DNA of 64,000 nucleotides from Siphonodentalium dalli (lineage: Eukaryota; Mollusca; Scaphopoda; Gadilida; Siphonodentaliidae). Below the pieces are notes generated by a model. It was not told the DNA's origin, did no database searches, and saw only the letters and a program-made list of their open reading frames with translations. The position numbers and the translations under genes were made by a program. Position 1 is the first letter of the stretch. Every line of letters begins with the position of its first letter. Below are positions 12,135 through 24,270 of this stretch, piece by piece. The stretch covers positions 127,119,450-127,183,449 of the forward strand of contig CP136069.1 in assembly GCA_032622095.1 (NCBI GenBank). Reading direction: 5' to 3'.

Positions 12135-12724
12135 GTATCCCCCTTTCTATACTAAATGAATTATCAGTTATCAGTTATTTATAAAAGTGCAGAAGGAGTA
12201 TTATTTAATAAATAACAGTTTTGTATAGCGTAAAACCCACCGAAGTGCTCTAAAACGCTTGACAGGTTGAACATAGAATACAATTGCAGACATCAGATAT
12301 AGCAACACTATAATTTATGCATCTTATAAACCAAAGTAAACGATTTAGCATAACAGAACTTTATTAAAAAAGTCACAATTAATTTAGTAGTGATAACAGG
12401 CTATGCTAAAAAATAAATAATAACTGCGAAAAGATAAAAATGGTGGACAGAAAACAATAAAATTCTAATATGAATTGCAATAAAAGGTTGAAATTATATA
12501 TATAAAAAAATAATAAATGAGGCTAAGATTTTTAAGCCGCTAAAATGGACAGTAATATGTTCCAATTAGTTATGAAAAAATAATAATGTCACAATATTAA
12601 TCAAGGGTAATTAAAATGGTTGAATAATTGTTATTAATGCAAACAATGGTATATATCTATGTTAATATATTCATCCTATGAAACAACAATTGCCAATGTT
12701 GCTAATTAATAAAATACTTATTAC
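12135..12724. other. No gene seen
   Basis: Very AT-rich spacer with many TAATAAATAA-type words and nothing I can support as a feature. Confidence 0.4.
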
Positions 12725-12840
12725 TTGGTTGTTTCCACATTGACCGAGTTATGAGGACGAGGTCTGTCGTATTAGCCTTCGGCCTCAGGCCAATACGACA
12801 GACCTCGTCCTCATAACTCGGTCAATGTGGAAACAACCAA
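12725..12840. repeat. Nearly perfect 116-bp palindrome
   Basis: Arms begin TTGGTTGTTTCCACATTGAC, with a loop of about 10 bases near TTCGGCCTCA. GC content is clearly higher than the surroundings. It may be a recently inserted miniature element or a cruciform site; no second copy is in the window. Confidence 0.85.
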
Positions 12841-13302
12841 TTAATAACATATATTATGCATCTTTAAACACTTCATGGACTGCTTTCTCTTTGTTGTAAT
12901 TACCAAGTTATGCAGTACCATAACGTTTCAGAGCGATGACAGCTTTAGATTTTGTTCCCATGGTCTACATTTGCAATTTTGAATCGCCCACTGACTTAAA
13001 CAATTGAACTGGCACAAACAATCTCAAATTTATCGAGAAATATAAGAAATAAAATACTTATTGTCAGCACTATATCGACAAATTTGTTTGGGAATTTTCT
13101 GCATAGGTATGTTTTGAGTTGTCGGTACTTAACAAATTATACTTAATTTTGGGGCTCAAACGAGCCATGTCCGTTTGAGATATTGATAAGAGAATAATAT
13201 AATATATGGGGTTATACCGTCATGAACTTAAACGAAACACAATTTATTTTTCAAGTATTGCTTGATTTCTGGTTGTACGTTGGTTCAGTAACAAAAGTGA
13301 TT

Positions 13303-14026
13303 TTAACCCTTTCAACCCTGATGTCCTGAACGTTAAATGATTCCCACCCGAGGCGCCTGACATTATATCGTGTTTCCGATGACGTAACTCGTAATGCTCT
13401 TAACAGGAGGTATTTACATGTATACAAGCTCAACTATATAGCTATCGACTATGCTAACCGAACTAGTGTGTGGTGAAATATGTCACAATGTATTTCAACG
13501 AGACATTCTATTCCACGTTGAATATACATGTAGATTATATTGTGGCTCCCTTTGGTCACGCTATATATTTATTTATAATGAAATTCTTATCCTTTGCCTA
13601 TGATAAAAGGCGTTTCTCAAAATGCACCTCTGTGCATGCGCGAAGAAACAGACCCCCTGTCACCAATTTGGCTTCTAAAGCCAGAGGTATGAATGAACAT
13701 GTGACTCATTCATGCAAAGTAGATGCACAATTCTAGTTAATTAATAATTTGTGCTTTGATCACAAAATTTCTAACGAAATACTTCTCCTTTTCCGACGAT
13801 AAAAAGCAAACTTTTTTTCTCAAAATAGGCCTCTGCGCATGCGCGAATAAACAGACCCTCTGTCATCAATTTGTCTGTCAAAGTCACATGGGTAAACATG
13901 TGATGCATGTGTGCCAAGTAGAAGTACAACTTTAGTTGATATGTGAGTTTATTGTGCTGTTATTTCTTGTAAAGTATCGTATGATTTCCGGAGAGGCATT
14001 CCGGTCTCTCGAGTTCAAAGGGTTAA
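13303..14026. mobile_element. TTAA element holding a direct duplication of about 195 bp
   Basis: TTAACCCTTTCAA at the left and its near complement (TTCAAAGGGTTAA) at the right. Inside, two diverged units near 13569-13740 and 13780-13960 share TGCGCATGCGCGAA-like and AACAGACCCYCTGTC phrases. An open frame (13470-13736) lies over one unit and does not continue in the second. Confidence 0.6.
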
Positions 14027-14140
14027 GTGCATAGTTATACAACCTTCATCCTCAACAAACTGTCATCATGACAGTTTCATAAAAAACAGTCAGTTCATAG
14101 CTGCTTAAAAATTAGATTTTCTCACAATGCATACATGTAT

Positions 14141-14345
14141 AAGATAAGATAAGATAAGATACGTTTTATTGGTCTTTAAGACACATATTTGTGTAGTACA
14201 AACTACATGTAAAGATTAAAATAAACAGGAATACATGGTATATATGTGATATACATGTAACAAGTAACAGATTAACAGAAATTGTAAAGATGTAGAATAT
14301 CAAATTATTTGATTTATTACTGGACATAGGTCACCTGCGGAAATG
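14141..14345 (-). repeat. AAGAT microsatellite and probable retroelement 3' tail
   Basis: Four AAGAT units (14141-14160) lead into ACGTTTTATTGGTCTTTAAG. On the minus strand this reads as an AATAAA-like 3' end followed by an ATCTT tail, a common ending of non-LTR retroelements. No reverse transcriptase is adjacent. Confidence 0.45.
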
Positions 14346-15129
14346 GTACATCACCACTTCTGCAGTTGACCAATGCCCAGCAAGAGTATGGCGTTTATAC
14401 AGGGTATGAGACTGTAAAGGAGTTGTCCGGCACTAACAGGTGACCAAAAACCATCGGGGATAGCATAAGAAAACAGTCCCAAGACCATTTATTTCCACCA
14501 TGGTATATATGGTATGACAGGTACATAAGAATTTCAACCATATACCTTTTTAGGAGCCTTCATTCAACCTTCAGCAAGTTATTTCAAGGCTTCAAAATCT
14601 CCATTGATGATGAAAAAATTCATTATATTGTTTGACCCTCCTCTCCACGAGAGAAGTTTTCTAGTTATTTATGAGTAGTGTAGTAAATGTAAACAGGGTG
14701 AAGCTTGAAATTTCTCAAAGAGATAGGCCCGGTTTGATTGTCAGGTATTATTACTATACATCATCAAATATCTCATTCAAAACATTAAACTCTATAATGA
14801 TATTAGGAAATACAAGATCATTACTTGCAAATTAAAATCTCAATTAAATATCTCAGTGAAAAATATCAACCAGAAAGTGCATTTTTAGTTGGAAATATCA
14901 TTAAAATTAGGAGTTTCGTAGTGAAGTTTTCACATCGTCACTGTTGCCATGACAAAATTCCCACACTTAACTTCACTTCTGCCCAAATGTAGTTATCCTA
15001 TTTTGTTATTATCCTTATTTTGGAAATCAATGGTAAAATACTATAGAGAAGGAAGTGGGTGTAATTATATAATACTACATTTTGCACATTCAGTACATTC
15101 AAACCTGGCCTAACCTTTTAAGCCTGTCC
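14346..15129. other. No gene seen
   Basis: AT-rich sequence with scattered weak repeats and no supported gene. Confidence 0.4.
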
Positions 15130-15206
15130 TGCTATTTAAAGTAGACATACATGCTTTGCATGCTTAATATTATTTATTTATCTATGGGTTAAAAGTTTAT
15201 GTATAT

Positions 15207-15463
15207 TTAACCCTTCCATGACTGGAGCTTCCTGAAATTTGGCGAAAACCCTGTGCCAATGCATTCTATTATATATGCGAGTCTCCCATAGGGATCCTCA
15301 TATATATAAGAGAATACATTGGCCTAACAATATTGACCTTGTAAGCCAGTGCATTCTCTTATATATGTGAGTCTTCCTACGGGAGACTTGCAGATATAAG
15401 AGAATGCACTGGCACAGGATCTTTAATACTGCACCAGTGCAGCTCCCGTCATGAAAGGGTTAA
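15207..15463. mobile_element. TTAA MITE, 'CATGACTGG' double-hairpin family, complete
   Basis: TTAA at both ends, CCCTTCCATGACTGGAGC left and AGCTCCCGTCATGAAAGGG right, with two CATTCTCTTATATATGCGAG hairpins between. The flanks are unusual: about 75 bp left of it (15130-15206) is repeated right of it (15461-15535). Confidence 0.88.
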
Positions 15464-15595
15464 AGTAGAGGTACATGCTTTGCATGCTTAATATTATTTA
15501 TATACAGATTCAAAGTGTATGTATATTTAATTGATTATATCATATAATTGAATTGTACATATCGAGCAAATAAATTTAAAGGCACACATAATGAT

Positions 15596-17735
15596 ATTAT
15601 ACAGTTATCGCCTGCGATTGAGTGAGAGATTTGTCGCCCGCTCGAGACCTGGAATGGTCGATAGCGGCGACAAATCCCCGTGTCTCACGAAAACAAGGGT
15701 GATAACTGTTTTGTTATCCGACAAGGAGTACACACGAACCTCCTTAATAGCAGGCATAAATGCGCGCATATATTCTTTAATCCAGTTCGAAAAGTTAATT
15801 TTATGTTTGAATCATCGCTATTTAGAAAATAAAACATTCATAACCTGGATCAATTAACAGACCCGTCGTTTGCGCAGCTATTCTCCGGTCAGTTTGCTGG
15901 TTGCATGGTGGAAATCGGTTCACGGAAAGAGGAGTAAAGCAATTTAGAAGTTGAGTAGCCATGCAGCGAAATGTTCGGTTTCGTTTCAAATGAGCGTGAA
16001 CACGCCGACAGACGTGTTAATTTCCAGAATGCTAAAATGTGAAACTAACACGTTGTAGTAGTGCAAAAAGAAATTGACATATGTCACAGATCGTTATGCA
16101 ACATACGGGTATTCTCTGAAGTCTGAGGAATGTATTGAAGAAAAGAAATAGTCAATTGATAAACAGCAAAGAGTGGCTATTTGATCTAGTACATAAACGT
16201 AGTTGTAACATATGTACATCATATGTGCAATTGTCTGCAGCACATACCAACTGCATAATCAGGTTGATCTATTTGTCCCATGGTCTTTATTATTGATATA
16301 AAAAGGTCCAATAGGAACATTACACCTTATAACGGTTTTGTGTCTGTGATAACACCATTTATACATAGCGTGCTTTAATTGCAAATAAAAAAACACACAA
16401 TTATGCAAATTAGCAAACACCACAGTTCGCGGTTGTTATGAAACAGTGGGGTTTATAAAAACAGTGTTTTTCGAAATTATTAGAGAGCTGTCAGAGAATC
16501 TCTGCGCGTTGAGTTCTTCGTAGTTATGTGTTTACTGGTAACAACTGAGCGGTCAATAACTGAGACAATGTTACCCTCGAGGATAATATGGTGATTTACG
16601 GCCCGCCATGTGACGCACTCTCATCCAATCAGAAGAGAGGAAAATGGGATGAAATGAGATGAAGGATAACAATATACAGTTATCGCCGCGATTGAGTGAG
16701 ACACAGGGATTTGTCGCCCGCTCGAGACATTCCAGGTCGAGAGCGGCGACAAATCCCCGTGTCTCACGAAAACAAGGGTGATAACTGTTTTGTTATCTGA
16801 CAATGGAGTACACACGAACCTCCTTAATAGCAGGCATAAATGCGCGCATATATTATTTAATCCAGTTCGAAAAGTTAATTCTATGTTGGAATCATCGCTA
16901 TTTAGAAAATAAAACATTCATAATCTGGATTAATTAACACCCGTCATTTGCGCAGATATTCTCCGGTCAGTTTGCTGGTTGCATTGTGGAAATCGGTTCA
17001 CGGAAAGAGGAGTAAAGCAATTTCGAAGTTGAGTAGCCATGCAGGGAAATGTTCGGTTTCGTTTCAAATGAGCGTGAAGACGCCGACAGACGTGTTAATT
17101 TCCAGAATGCTAAAATGTGGAACTAACACGTTGTAGTAGTGCAAAAAGAAATTGACATCTGTCACAGATCGTTACGCAACATACGGGTATTCTCTGATGA
17201 ATGTATTGAAGAAAAGAAATAATCAATTGATAAACAGCAAAGAGTGGCCATTTGATCTATAGTACATAAACGTAGTTGTAACGTATGTACATCGTATGTG
17301 CAATTGTCTGCAGCATACCAACTACATAATAAGGTTTATCTATTTGTCCCACGGTCTTTATTATTGATATAAAAAGGTCCAATATGAATATGACACCTTA
17401 TAACAGATATGTGTCTATGATAACACCATTATACATAGCGTGCTTTAATTGCAAATAAAAAAACACACAATTATGCAAATTAGCAAACACCACAGTTCGC
17501 GGTTGTTATGAAACAGTGGGGTTTATAAAAACAGTGTTTTTCGAAATTATCAGAGAGCTGTCAGAGAATCTCTGCGCGGTGAGTTCTTTGTAGTTCTATG
17601 TTTACTGGTAACAGCTGAGCGGTCAATAACTGAGACAATGTTACCCTCGAGGGTAATATGGTGATTTATCGCCCGCCATGTGACGCACTCTCAGCCAATC
17701 AGAAGAGAGGGAAATGGGATGAAGGATAACAAAAT
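15596..17735. repeat. Tandem pair of units of about 1075 bp with hairpin and promoter-like motifs
   Basis: Copy 1 runs from about 15596 to 16670 and copy 2 from about 16671 to 17735. They are very similar throughout, with an offset of 1075 bp at the left end. Each begins with ACAGTTATCGCC, then a hairpin (GGGATTTGTCGCC against GGCGACAAATCCC) and GTGATAACTGTTTTGTTATC, and ends near CCAATCAGAAGAGAGG and GAAGGATAAC. Each also carries ATGCAAAT (16403, 17473), TATAAAA (16454, 17524) and a CCAAT word. Short frames exist (for instance 16948-17136, plus), but the same frame is stopped in copy 1. It could be a tandem solo LTR or a non-autonomous DNA element. Confidence 0.75.
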
Positions 17736-18029
17736 AATTTGAGCTAACACACCAATAATCAAAATATTTTATGTATAAATAGGTTCATATTTCAGGATTG
17801 AGAAAATAAATACTGTTTCGACTTCATAAATTTATCCGAGGAAGTGATAATAAGCCAATGATATATTCAGTGAGAAACATTCATTAAATGATCACATTAT
17901 TGATAGTAAGTCATCCAATGAACATTGATTAAAAATGACTCTTACTTTACTTTATATCAGAAGAGACTTTTTTGAATTTTAATACAAGATATATTTTCTT
18001 GTCACAAAAGTATACTTCAACAAGTGTTG
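17736..18029. other. No gene seen
   Basis: AT-rich spacer with no supported feature. Confidence 0.35.
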
Positions 18030-18620
18030 CACATCAGAGATGGCTCTTGTCAAGTTTTTTTTTCCAATAGAGTGCATGTGTCAGAAAATGATTTCAAATT
18101 GGTTGACATTTGTTGGGCGATATTATTGTGGAAGAGAAAACGGTTGACTGTTTTTCAAGTTATAATGCTAAGGGTCTTAAAACATTGCTAAAAAAAATAG
18201 ACAAACTAAGGGCCATAAGACAGGGAATAAGATCGAACAAACAGGGCCTTCAAACTTGATCCGATATATTGTTATGGAAGATTCATACACCAGATATGAA
18301 TGGAATTGGTTGACAATCGTTCAATTTATTGCACTAACATTCTTGAAAATGCTAGAAATAAACAAACTAAGGGACCATAACTAACGGCCTTAAAATTGCT
18401 AAAAATAGACTAACTCAGGTGAAAAAAAAATTGGATGAACCTGTTTACTAACTTGACCAGATATTGATGTGAAAGATCCATACACCAGATATGAATGGAA
18501 TGGAGTAATTTAATGTTTGTTCAAATGTTCTCGCCAATGGCCTTAAAATTGCTATAAATAGAACAAGGGCCATAATGGCTAAATTCTAGAGAGTCCCTCG
18601 ACATATCACAAGTTGAGAAC
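18030..18620. repeat. Three diverged tandem units of about 200 bp
   Basis: Landmarks 'CACCAGATATGAATGGAAT' and 'TTGGTTGACAWTYGTT' recur at intervals of about 200 bp (around 18099, 18307, 18506), together with 'AGGGCCATAA'. It is related in style to the unit at 37.2-38.2 kb but much older. Confidence 0.55.
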
Positions 18621-19176
18621 TTCATTTTTGTGGATGAATTTGAATGATGTCAAACAGTCTGATATATATAAGACTTGTGTCTTCAAAAATGTGAAGTTGT
18701 TTAACATAATATTATGTGTGCTTTTAATGGTATTTTAAATTTTTTGTCTTCTTTATCTGAGAAAATTATATGTTTCCAGACTATAAAGTCAGTGATGCTG
18801 ATGCTGTTATATATATATGGTGTTTTTACAGACATGAGATCTAGTCTTGGTCAATTCGAGATTATTGGCATGAAAGCATTCGTCATTGAATGATACTGTC
18901 CATCATGAATGCTGCTATAAGCTTTTATAAACTTAACTTGGAATGACATCCAGTTTGTAAAACCTTTCTGCCTTTATTTGACATCCGTCCGAACATTTTA
19001 TATGTTTTTGAATTGTTTGAATCACAATTGATGTTTTATCACTAGAATATTTTAATTACTGTTAAAAACATTCCATTATAACTGAGAAATAAAGTTATTC
19101 ACCAAACAACTCTTGATTTCATTATTTTGTTTCCATGGTGAAAATCAGTTAAACCAATTGAAATAGTATTCAGGTA

Positions 19177-19599
19177 CAAGCCTGAGTATAAGGTGCCTGT
19201 CATTTGCAGAATGAGGTTCCCAGAGGGTGAATTTAGTGATCCTATCCCGGTATTGGCTAGCATTACCAAATTCACCCTCCAGGGACCTCATTCTGAAAGC
19301 CCCCATCTGCAATGGGAGACATAGACTCAGATTGAAGTTCCCACATGGTGAATATTGTGATGTACACCCATTGGGAACCTCAATTTTGCAATGTGTTGTC
19401 TGCCAATTTGGGGATATAGAGAAACTAAACTAAAAAAGAAATAGAATCTGTGAAGAAGGTTCTATAGAAATATGATAATAACGAGACTTTCCAGAGAAGA
19501 TAAGGCCTAAGCAGAATGAGGTCCCCACAGATAGCGTCACTAAATTCACCCTCTGGGGTCCTCATTCTGCAAATGACAGGCACAATATAATCAGGCTTG
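19177..19599. mobile_element. hAT MITE, long variant of the GAATGAGGTCCC family
   Basis: Ends CAAGCCTGA and TCAGGCTTG. Flanks TTCAGGTA and TTGAGGTA agree at 7 of 8 positions, fitting an 8-bp target duplication. Inner arms contain GCAGAATGAGGTTCCCAGAG and AAATTCACCCTC. Compared with the short variant there is an added centre including AGAAACTAAACTAAAAAAG. Confidence 0.75.
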
Positions 19600-20059
19600 T
19601 TGAGGTATACCAGGTGTCATTGCCACCTTCTAACTTATTGAAACAATGATTAGCTGTGTGCAGATAAGTTAGTTGCCATGGCAATATGATATATCCCATA
19701 GTGATGTCTGGGTGCTGCATGTACTGTACCACAGATGTTTCATACCAGAGATATCGATGCTTCGGACAATGAAATGGATGTTTCATACCAGTATCATTTG
19801 GACGATTCGTACTAGGGTACTAATTTTTTTTTTTTTTTTAGAAAGTTAAAACATTGTAGTCACCATCCCTATTCCGTCAGTATTATTACCAAATTAAAAT
19901 GTCCAAAAGTTGAAGTCAGCCAACCAACATTTTCACTTGCAGTTTTTCCACACATCAAAATGTAAGCATATTTCCTTTTTGAATGAAAGAAAAAAAAACT
20001 TTTCCCCTTATCCTGGGTGATAAAGACAAATTTAACCCATGGAAATTGCCAAAACTAAA

Positions 20060-20290
20060 TTCTATTGTATTTTTAGCTCAACTTGAGAGAGTAAAGTTTG
20101 AGCTATTGCCATTAGTTGACGTCCATCAACAATTTCCTGAGGCTCACCCAACGGGCCACATCCCTCATCCGATCATCACCAAACTTCTAATGGATCTTCG
20201 GGTTGATGTCTGGATGGGAGCTATCTTTTTTCCAAAATTATCTTGGATTTCAAATTTGAATCCATTGACTTGTCTCGCTATGGGGCTTTA
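20060..20290. repeat. Dispersed 'TTTTTAGCTCAACTTGAG' repeat fragment
   Basis: The segment TTTTTAGCTCAACTTGAGAG, then GTTTGAGCTATTGCC, ACCAAACTTCT and GGATCTTCGGGTTGATGTCTGG, resembles noncoding repeats common in mollusc-like genomes. It creates a 102-residue open frame (19983-20291) that I do not accept as a gene. Confidence 0.5.
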
Positions 20291-20382
20291 AACTAGACAC
20301 AAGACATTTGTTTGAACCACTTTATTGGAACATGGTTAAATAACCATAAGATTTGACAGTTTATAGGAATAGTTCCTTATAA

Positions 20383-20869
20383 CAGGTCAGGTGCATCCGG
20401 AATTCCACTATTATAGTGGTATATGACCATTATCCCTCTTTTTATCAAATTCACAAAACGGTAATCCAAAATCATGTTTCACACAAATATTCAAAATCAG
20501 TGTCGCACTAATTCGGTATTATACATATATTTTGTCCAGGAGAATGATTAATCATGATGACATGCAATAAGCAATTCAGCTAGTTTAAATGTTGTTATGA
20601 AGGAGCGATTGAGTCATCCTGTTATTGTCATTCAGAAAGGCATATACCGTAGGCTACTCATAGTAATATTATTGAATAACAAAGCTGGTGCAAAATATGT
20701 ACAACAAATTTTGTCGGAAGACTGTTCATTCGCTGCGATATTGTTAAGAGTGAAATTTGGCTGTGCACTGGTATGCGCCATCTTATATTCCCAACACAAA
20801 TAAAGGAAACATGAATAAGTTATGGTCATATACCACTATAATAATGGAATTCAGGATGAGCCTGACCTG
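20383..20869. mobile_element. 487-bp DNA element with terminal inverted repeats of about 46 bp
   Basis: Left end CAGGTCAGGTGCATCCGGAA then TTCCACTATTATAGTGGTAT; the right end is its close complement, finishing CCTGACCTG. Each terminal repeat is itself partly palindromic around CACTATWATAGTG. I saw no clear target duplication. Two overlapping antiparallel open frames inside (20597-20829) are not convincing genes. Confidence 0.8.
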
Positions 20870-21936
20870 AATAATGTTGAGTGCCAGTATGTGCAACAGA
20901 AAGTCAGTTCAACACAGATATGTTGTCATATATGAAACTGGAGAAATGTAACCAGTTTATGAACACTGATAGGTCACGAGAGTTCAAACGAAACACACTA
21001 TATCACTTGAATGTTCAGTCCCAAATCTGGTTCTCGGGAGTTACACGGTGAGGAATCATGTGGTTTAGATTTGAGCCTCTAAATGGTCGAGGCAATCGCA
21101 AACGAGACCATAAACGAGGAAAAAGGTAATAATCTAGGATAAATTATCAATTACATAGTATTTTGGCAGCTACGAGCATACACTATACTATTTTTCAAAC
21201 AAGCTGATAACTTATTTGTGTAGAAACTCAGTTGTTTTGTGTCAGTTCCTCATATATTATGTTTTTGTGCATTTAAACTCGCCTAGGTCATTTTGAATAT
21301 ATGGTACTCCCCAACTTCGAAACCATCTGATTCCGCACCGTGAGTTATGCGGCCATTTTCGGTGTGAATTTTCTCTCAAGAACCCTCCCGTTTGTCAGAA
21401 TTCCGTACCCGGAGCAATATTTTGTTGAAATATTTGCTTCTTCAAATACCACATTTATATGTTTGTTGTTGCATCATGTCGACAGGATTAATAACATGCA
21501 ACAATTAAAGAAGTGAAAATTCTGGTTGGGGATGTAGATTATTGAAAATAGTGACTTTCTTCCCATTTTTTCGCAGAACAATACGGGACTTGATTTGGGG
21601 AATGAACCGCATTCAAGTGATTTACACAGTGTGAACCATCTATTCATATCAAATGGTTGACATAAAACAGTTCATAGGTCTCCAGCCATTCTGAAGAAAA
21701 TGATATTGAACAAATCAGGGTAAACAACCGATTGATGTAAGGTTCATGCACATAACTCATTTTCTCAGGTTTACATGCAACTGGACTAATTATCTAAACA
21801 TAGAGTTCCTTAATTTTATTCCACAGCAGTTAGTGTTAATCACATGGGTTAATTCATAATAATCACAACCATTGAGTACATAACCCTGACCTGTTGAATG
21901 GTTAATTAAATTACTAATACTGATTTTCATTTGAGA
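20870..21936. other. No gene seen
   Basis: AT-rich unique-looking sequence with no exon, RNA gene or repeat I can support. Confidence 0.4.
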
Positions 21937-22224
21937 TTAAAGGTACTCAATCCAATCAGAGGGTCCTATATTACTATTTCTTATTAACAATAATAACCAC
22001 TCGATTTTAGAGTTATCCATCTTACACCCACAATTTGTCTGTTTGAACACGAGGCAGACTAAATTAGTGTCCCAGATCTCGTGAAATTAACGAATTTCAA
22101 AAATCGATATCTGATCACTCTGAGCTGTGATGTGTGGGTTCCTCGACTCGAATCAAATATTTTTTACCCTCGAAGCCAAAGAAATAGTATTATAGGACCC
22201 TCTGATCGGATTGAGTACCTTTAA
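21937..22224. mobile_element. TTAA element, 'AGGTACTCAATCC' family, copy 1
   Basis: TTAA flanks termini AGGTACTCAATCCAATCAGA and its complement (TCTGATCGGATTGAGTACCT). It shares an inner segment (TTTCAAAAATCGATATCTG, CTCGACTCGAATCAAATA) with the copies at 52764-53219 and, inverted, around 25136-25562. Confidence 0.85.
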
Positions 22225-23815
22225 CAGAAGTAAGCCATAGAGACCCCGAGGCACTTCCATGAGCGATCCCTGAAAGAAGTTGTAAAGCAGGGATAAAAAT
22301 TGGACTATTATATTGCACAATTCTGAACTTAAATTCTGGATATTTGGAAATCAACCAATTAAAATACAAAAATAAATAACTACAAGACACATCAGTGTGT
22401 ATATGATGTTTGATCTCCACTTAGAATTGTTCTGTAATTTAAACAGTTTCTCTGTGGTCAAATTTGACTACACATGCTGATGTGCCTTGTAATTATTTCT
22501 CAAAACTACTGGTATGTATCAAATATAGCCATCAAATTTAGCCGTAGTAATTTATCACTTTTGCCAAGGCCTGGGTGATCAAAATAGGTTGCTAATTAAT
22601 TCACTGTTATTGATAGAAAATTATTAACAGGATATACGTTTTAGCAGTAAAACATTTACAAATCATCAGAACAATTTTAAGGTTGGCTTAGGATAACTGT
22701 AAAAAGCCAACAAACTATTTCGCTCTAAGCTACACTTTGGTTTGCCAACGTAATGAATAGTAATTAGTTTGCTTGACCTCATAAATGTAATGCTGTCATC
22801 GAAGTAACAAATAAAAAACTTAGGAAAATGACAGAATTCCCCCCAAAAGGCAAGTTTTGCACGATGAATAAATAAAATACGTAGCTAATGCTGTCGATTA
22901 AATGGTTTATGACCTGTTGGGGATTCAGTATCTATTAGACTCATCAAAGCCTCGCCCACTAGATGCTCAAATCTCCCTCACGTACATAAACCATTTAAGC
23001 AACATTTCTAGTTACATATTCTATTTATATATAGGTTTCATGTATTTATTGAGCTATTTTGATCACTTGAATGAGAAGAAAGTGATAAATAATTACTAGG
23101 CGTATTAGCATCAGTGTTTATATAAAAAATTTGGGTGCCACCTTATAATTAACACTCATGTGTACGAAATAAGAATATAGATCAATATAGATAAACAATA
23201 ATTATTAAATTATATTTAAAAATATGAAAGATGCAGGAGATAAAAGTATATAAAGGTGGGACTTCAACAATAAACACAATAGAGAATTTCTGTGGCAGAT
23301 AACATTTCTATTAATGTATACAATTCTAGTTGAGAAAGACATGAACACATATCACTATATATAAAGGCAGTAATCTCTTGTCACAATTTAGTCAACACAA
23401 TCCATTAAATGGACATGAATCACTCACATATGGTAAATGTGAAAATCAAACAAGTTTGTACAACCATCGTTACTATGAAGAACATGGAAAAATATATAGA
23501 CTAAATGTGTCATTATTTTGATTATTGTTAACTCTCCAATGACAAGACATCACACGTTGAAGCCGTTGTTATGTAAACATTACTGTTACAGTGCCATGCC
23601 AGCCATTACTGTATGTCAACAAATAGTTGAGAAAATTCTGATCAAATCGTGAAGGTCTAAATCACAAAATGTCAGAGCAACGAAAAATATTCCTTTCATC
23701 TTAAAACATTCCATTTGCAATTATGTATACATTTTGCAATGTTTGTTGATAAATTGACTTTCACAGTAACAGTAGTGTTTAAATAACAATTATTTCAACA
23801 TCTCATCACTGGAGT
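22225..23815. other. No gene seen
   Basis: AT-rich intergenic sequence. Short open frames at 22190-22420 and 22902-23099 have no recognisable protein features. Confidence 0.4.
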
Positions 23816-24066
23816 CAAGCCTTGAAATAGTGTGTCTGTCATTTGCAGAATGAGGTCCCCAGAGGAATTTAGTGATACTACCCCGCATAGCGGGCTAGCA
23901 TCACCAAATTCACCCTCTGGGAACCTCATTCTGCTGAGGTGTAAGCAGAATGAGGTCCCCAGAGGGTGAATTTGGTGATGCTAGCCCACTATGCAGGGTA
24001 GCATCACTAAATTCACCCTCTGGGGACCTCATTCTGCAAATGACAGACACACTATTTCAAGGCTTG
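23816..24066. mobile_element. hAT MITE, short double-hairpin GAATGAGGTCCC family
   Basis: Ends CAAGCCTTGAAATAGTGTGT and its complement. The interior is two back-to-back hairpins made from four arms of GCAGAATGAGGTCCCCAGAG plus GGTGAATTTAGTGATGCTA. Flanks ACTGGAGT and TCTGGAGT are near-matching if two extra bases are allowed at the right end. Confidence 0.85.
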
Positions 24067-24182
24067 AGTCTGGAGTGCTCTTTTTCCATGTTCTTCTTAG
24101 GGAAGATGGATTTACAACCTTTTTTTATTTTTCATATTTACCCAATGCGAGTACCTTATGTCCCTTTAAATTGGGCTTCCTG

Positions 24183-24270
24183 CATAACCTATATTATCAT
24201 GAGTCATAACCTATATTATCATGAGTCATAACCTACATTATCATCAGTCATAACCTATATTATCATGGGT
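24183..24270. repeat. 22-bp tandem repeat, four units
   Basis: The unit CATAACCTATATTATCATG plus AGT is repeated four times with two or three substitutions. It lies 116 bp after the hAT MITE. Confidence 0.95.

Noticed and set aside
16948-17136. Small protein in the second 1075-bp unit
   Set aside because: The matching frame in the first unit has an in-frame stop and no recognisable family.
19983-20291. 102-residue plus-strand gene
   Set aside because: The frame covers a dispersed noncoding repeat and has no domain or homologous feature.
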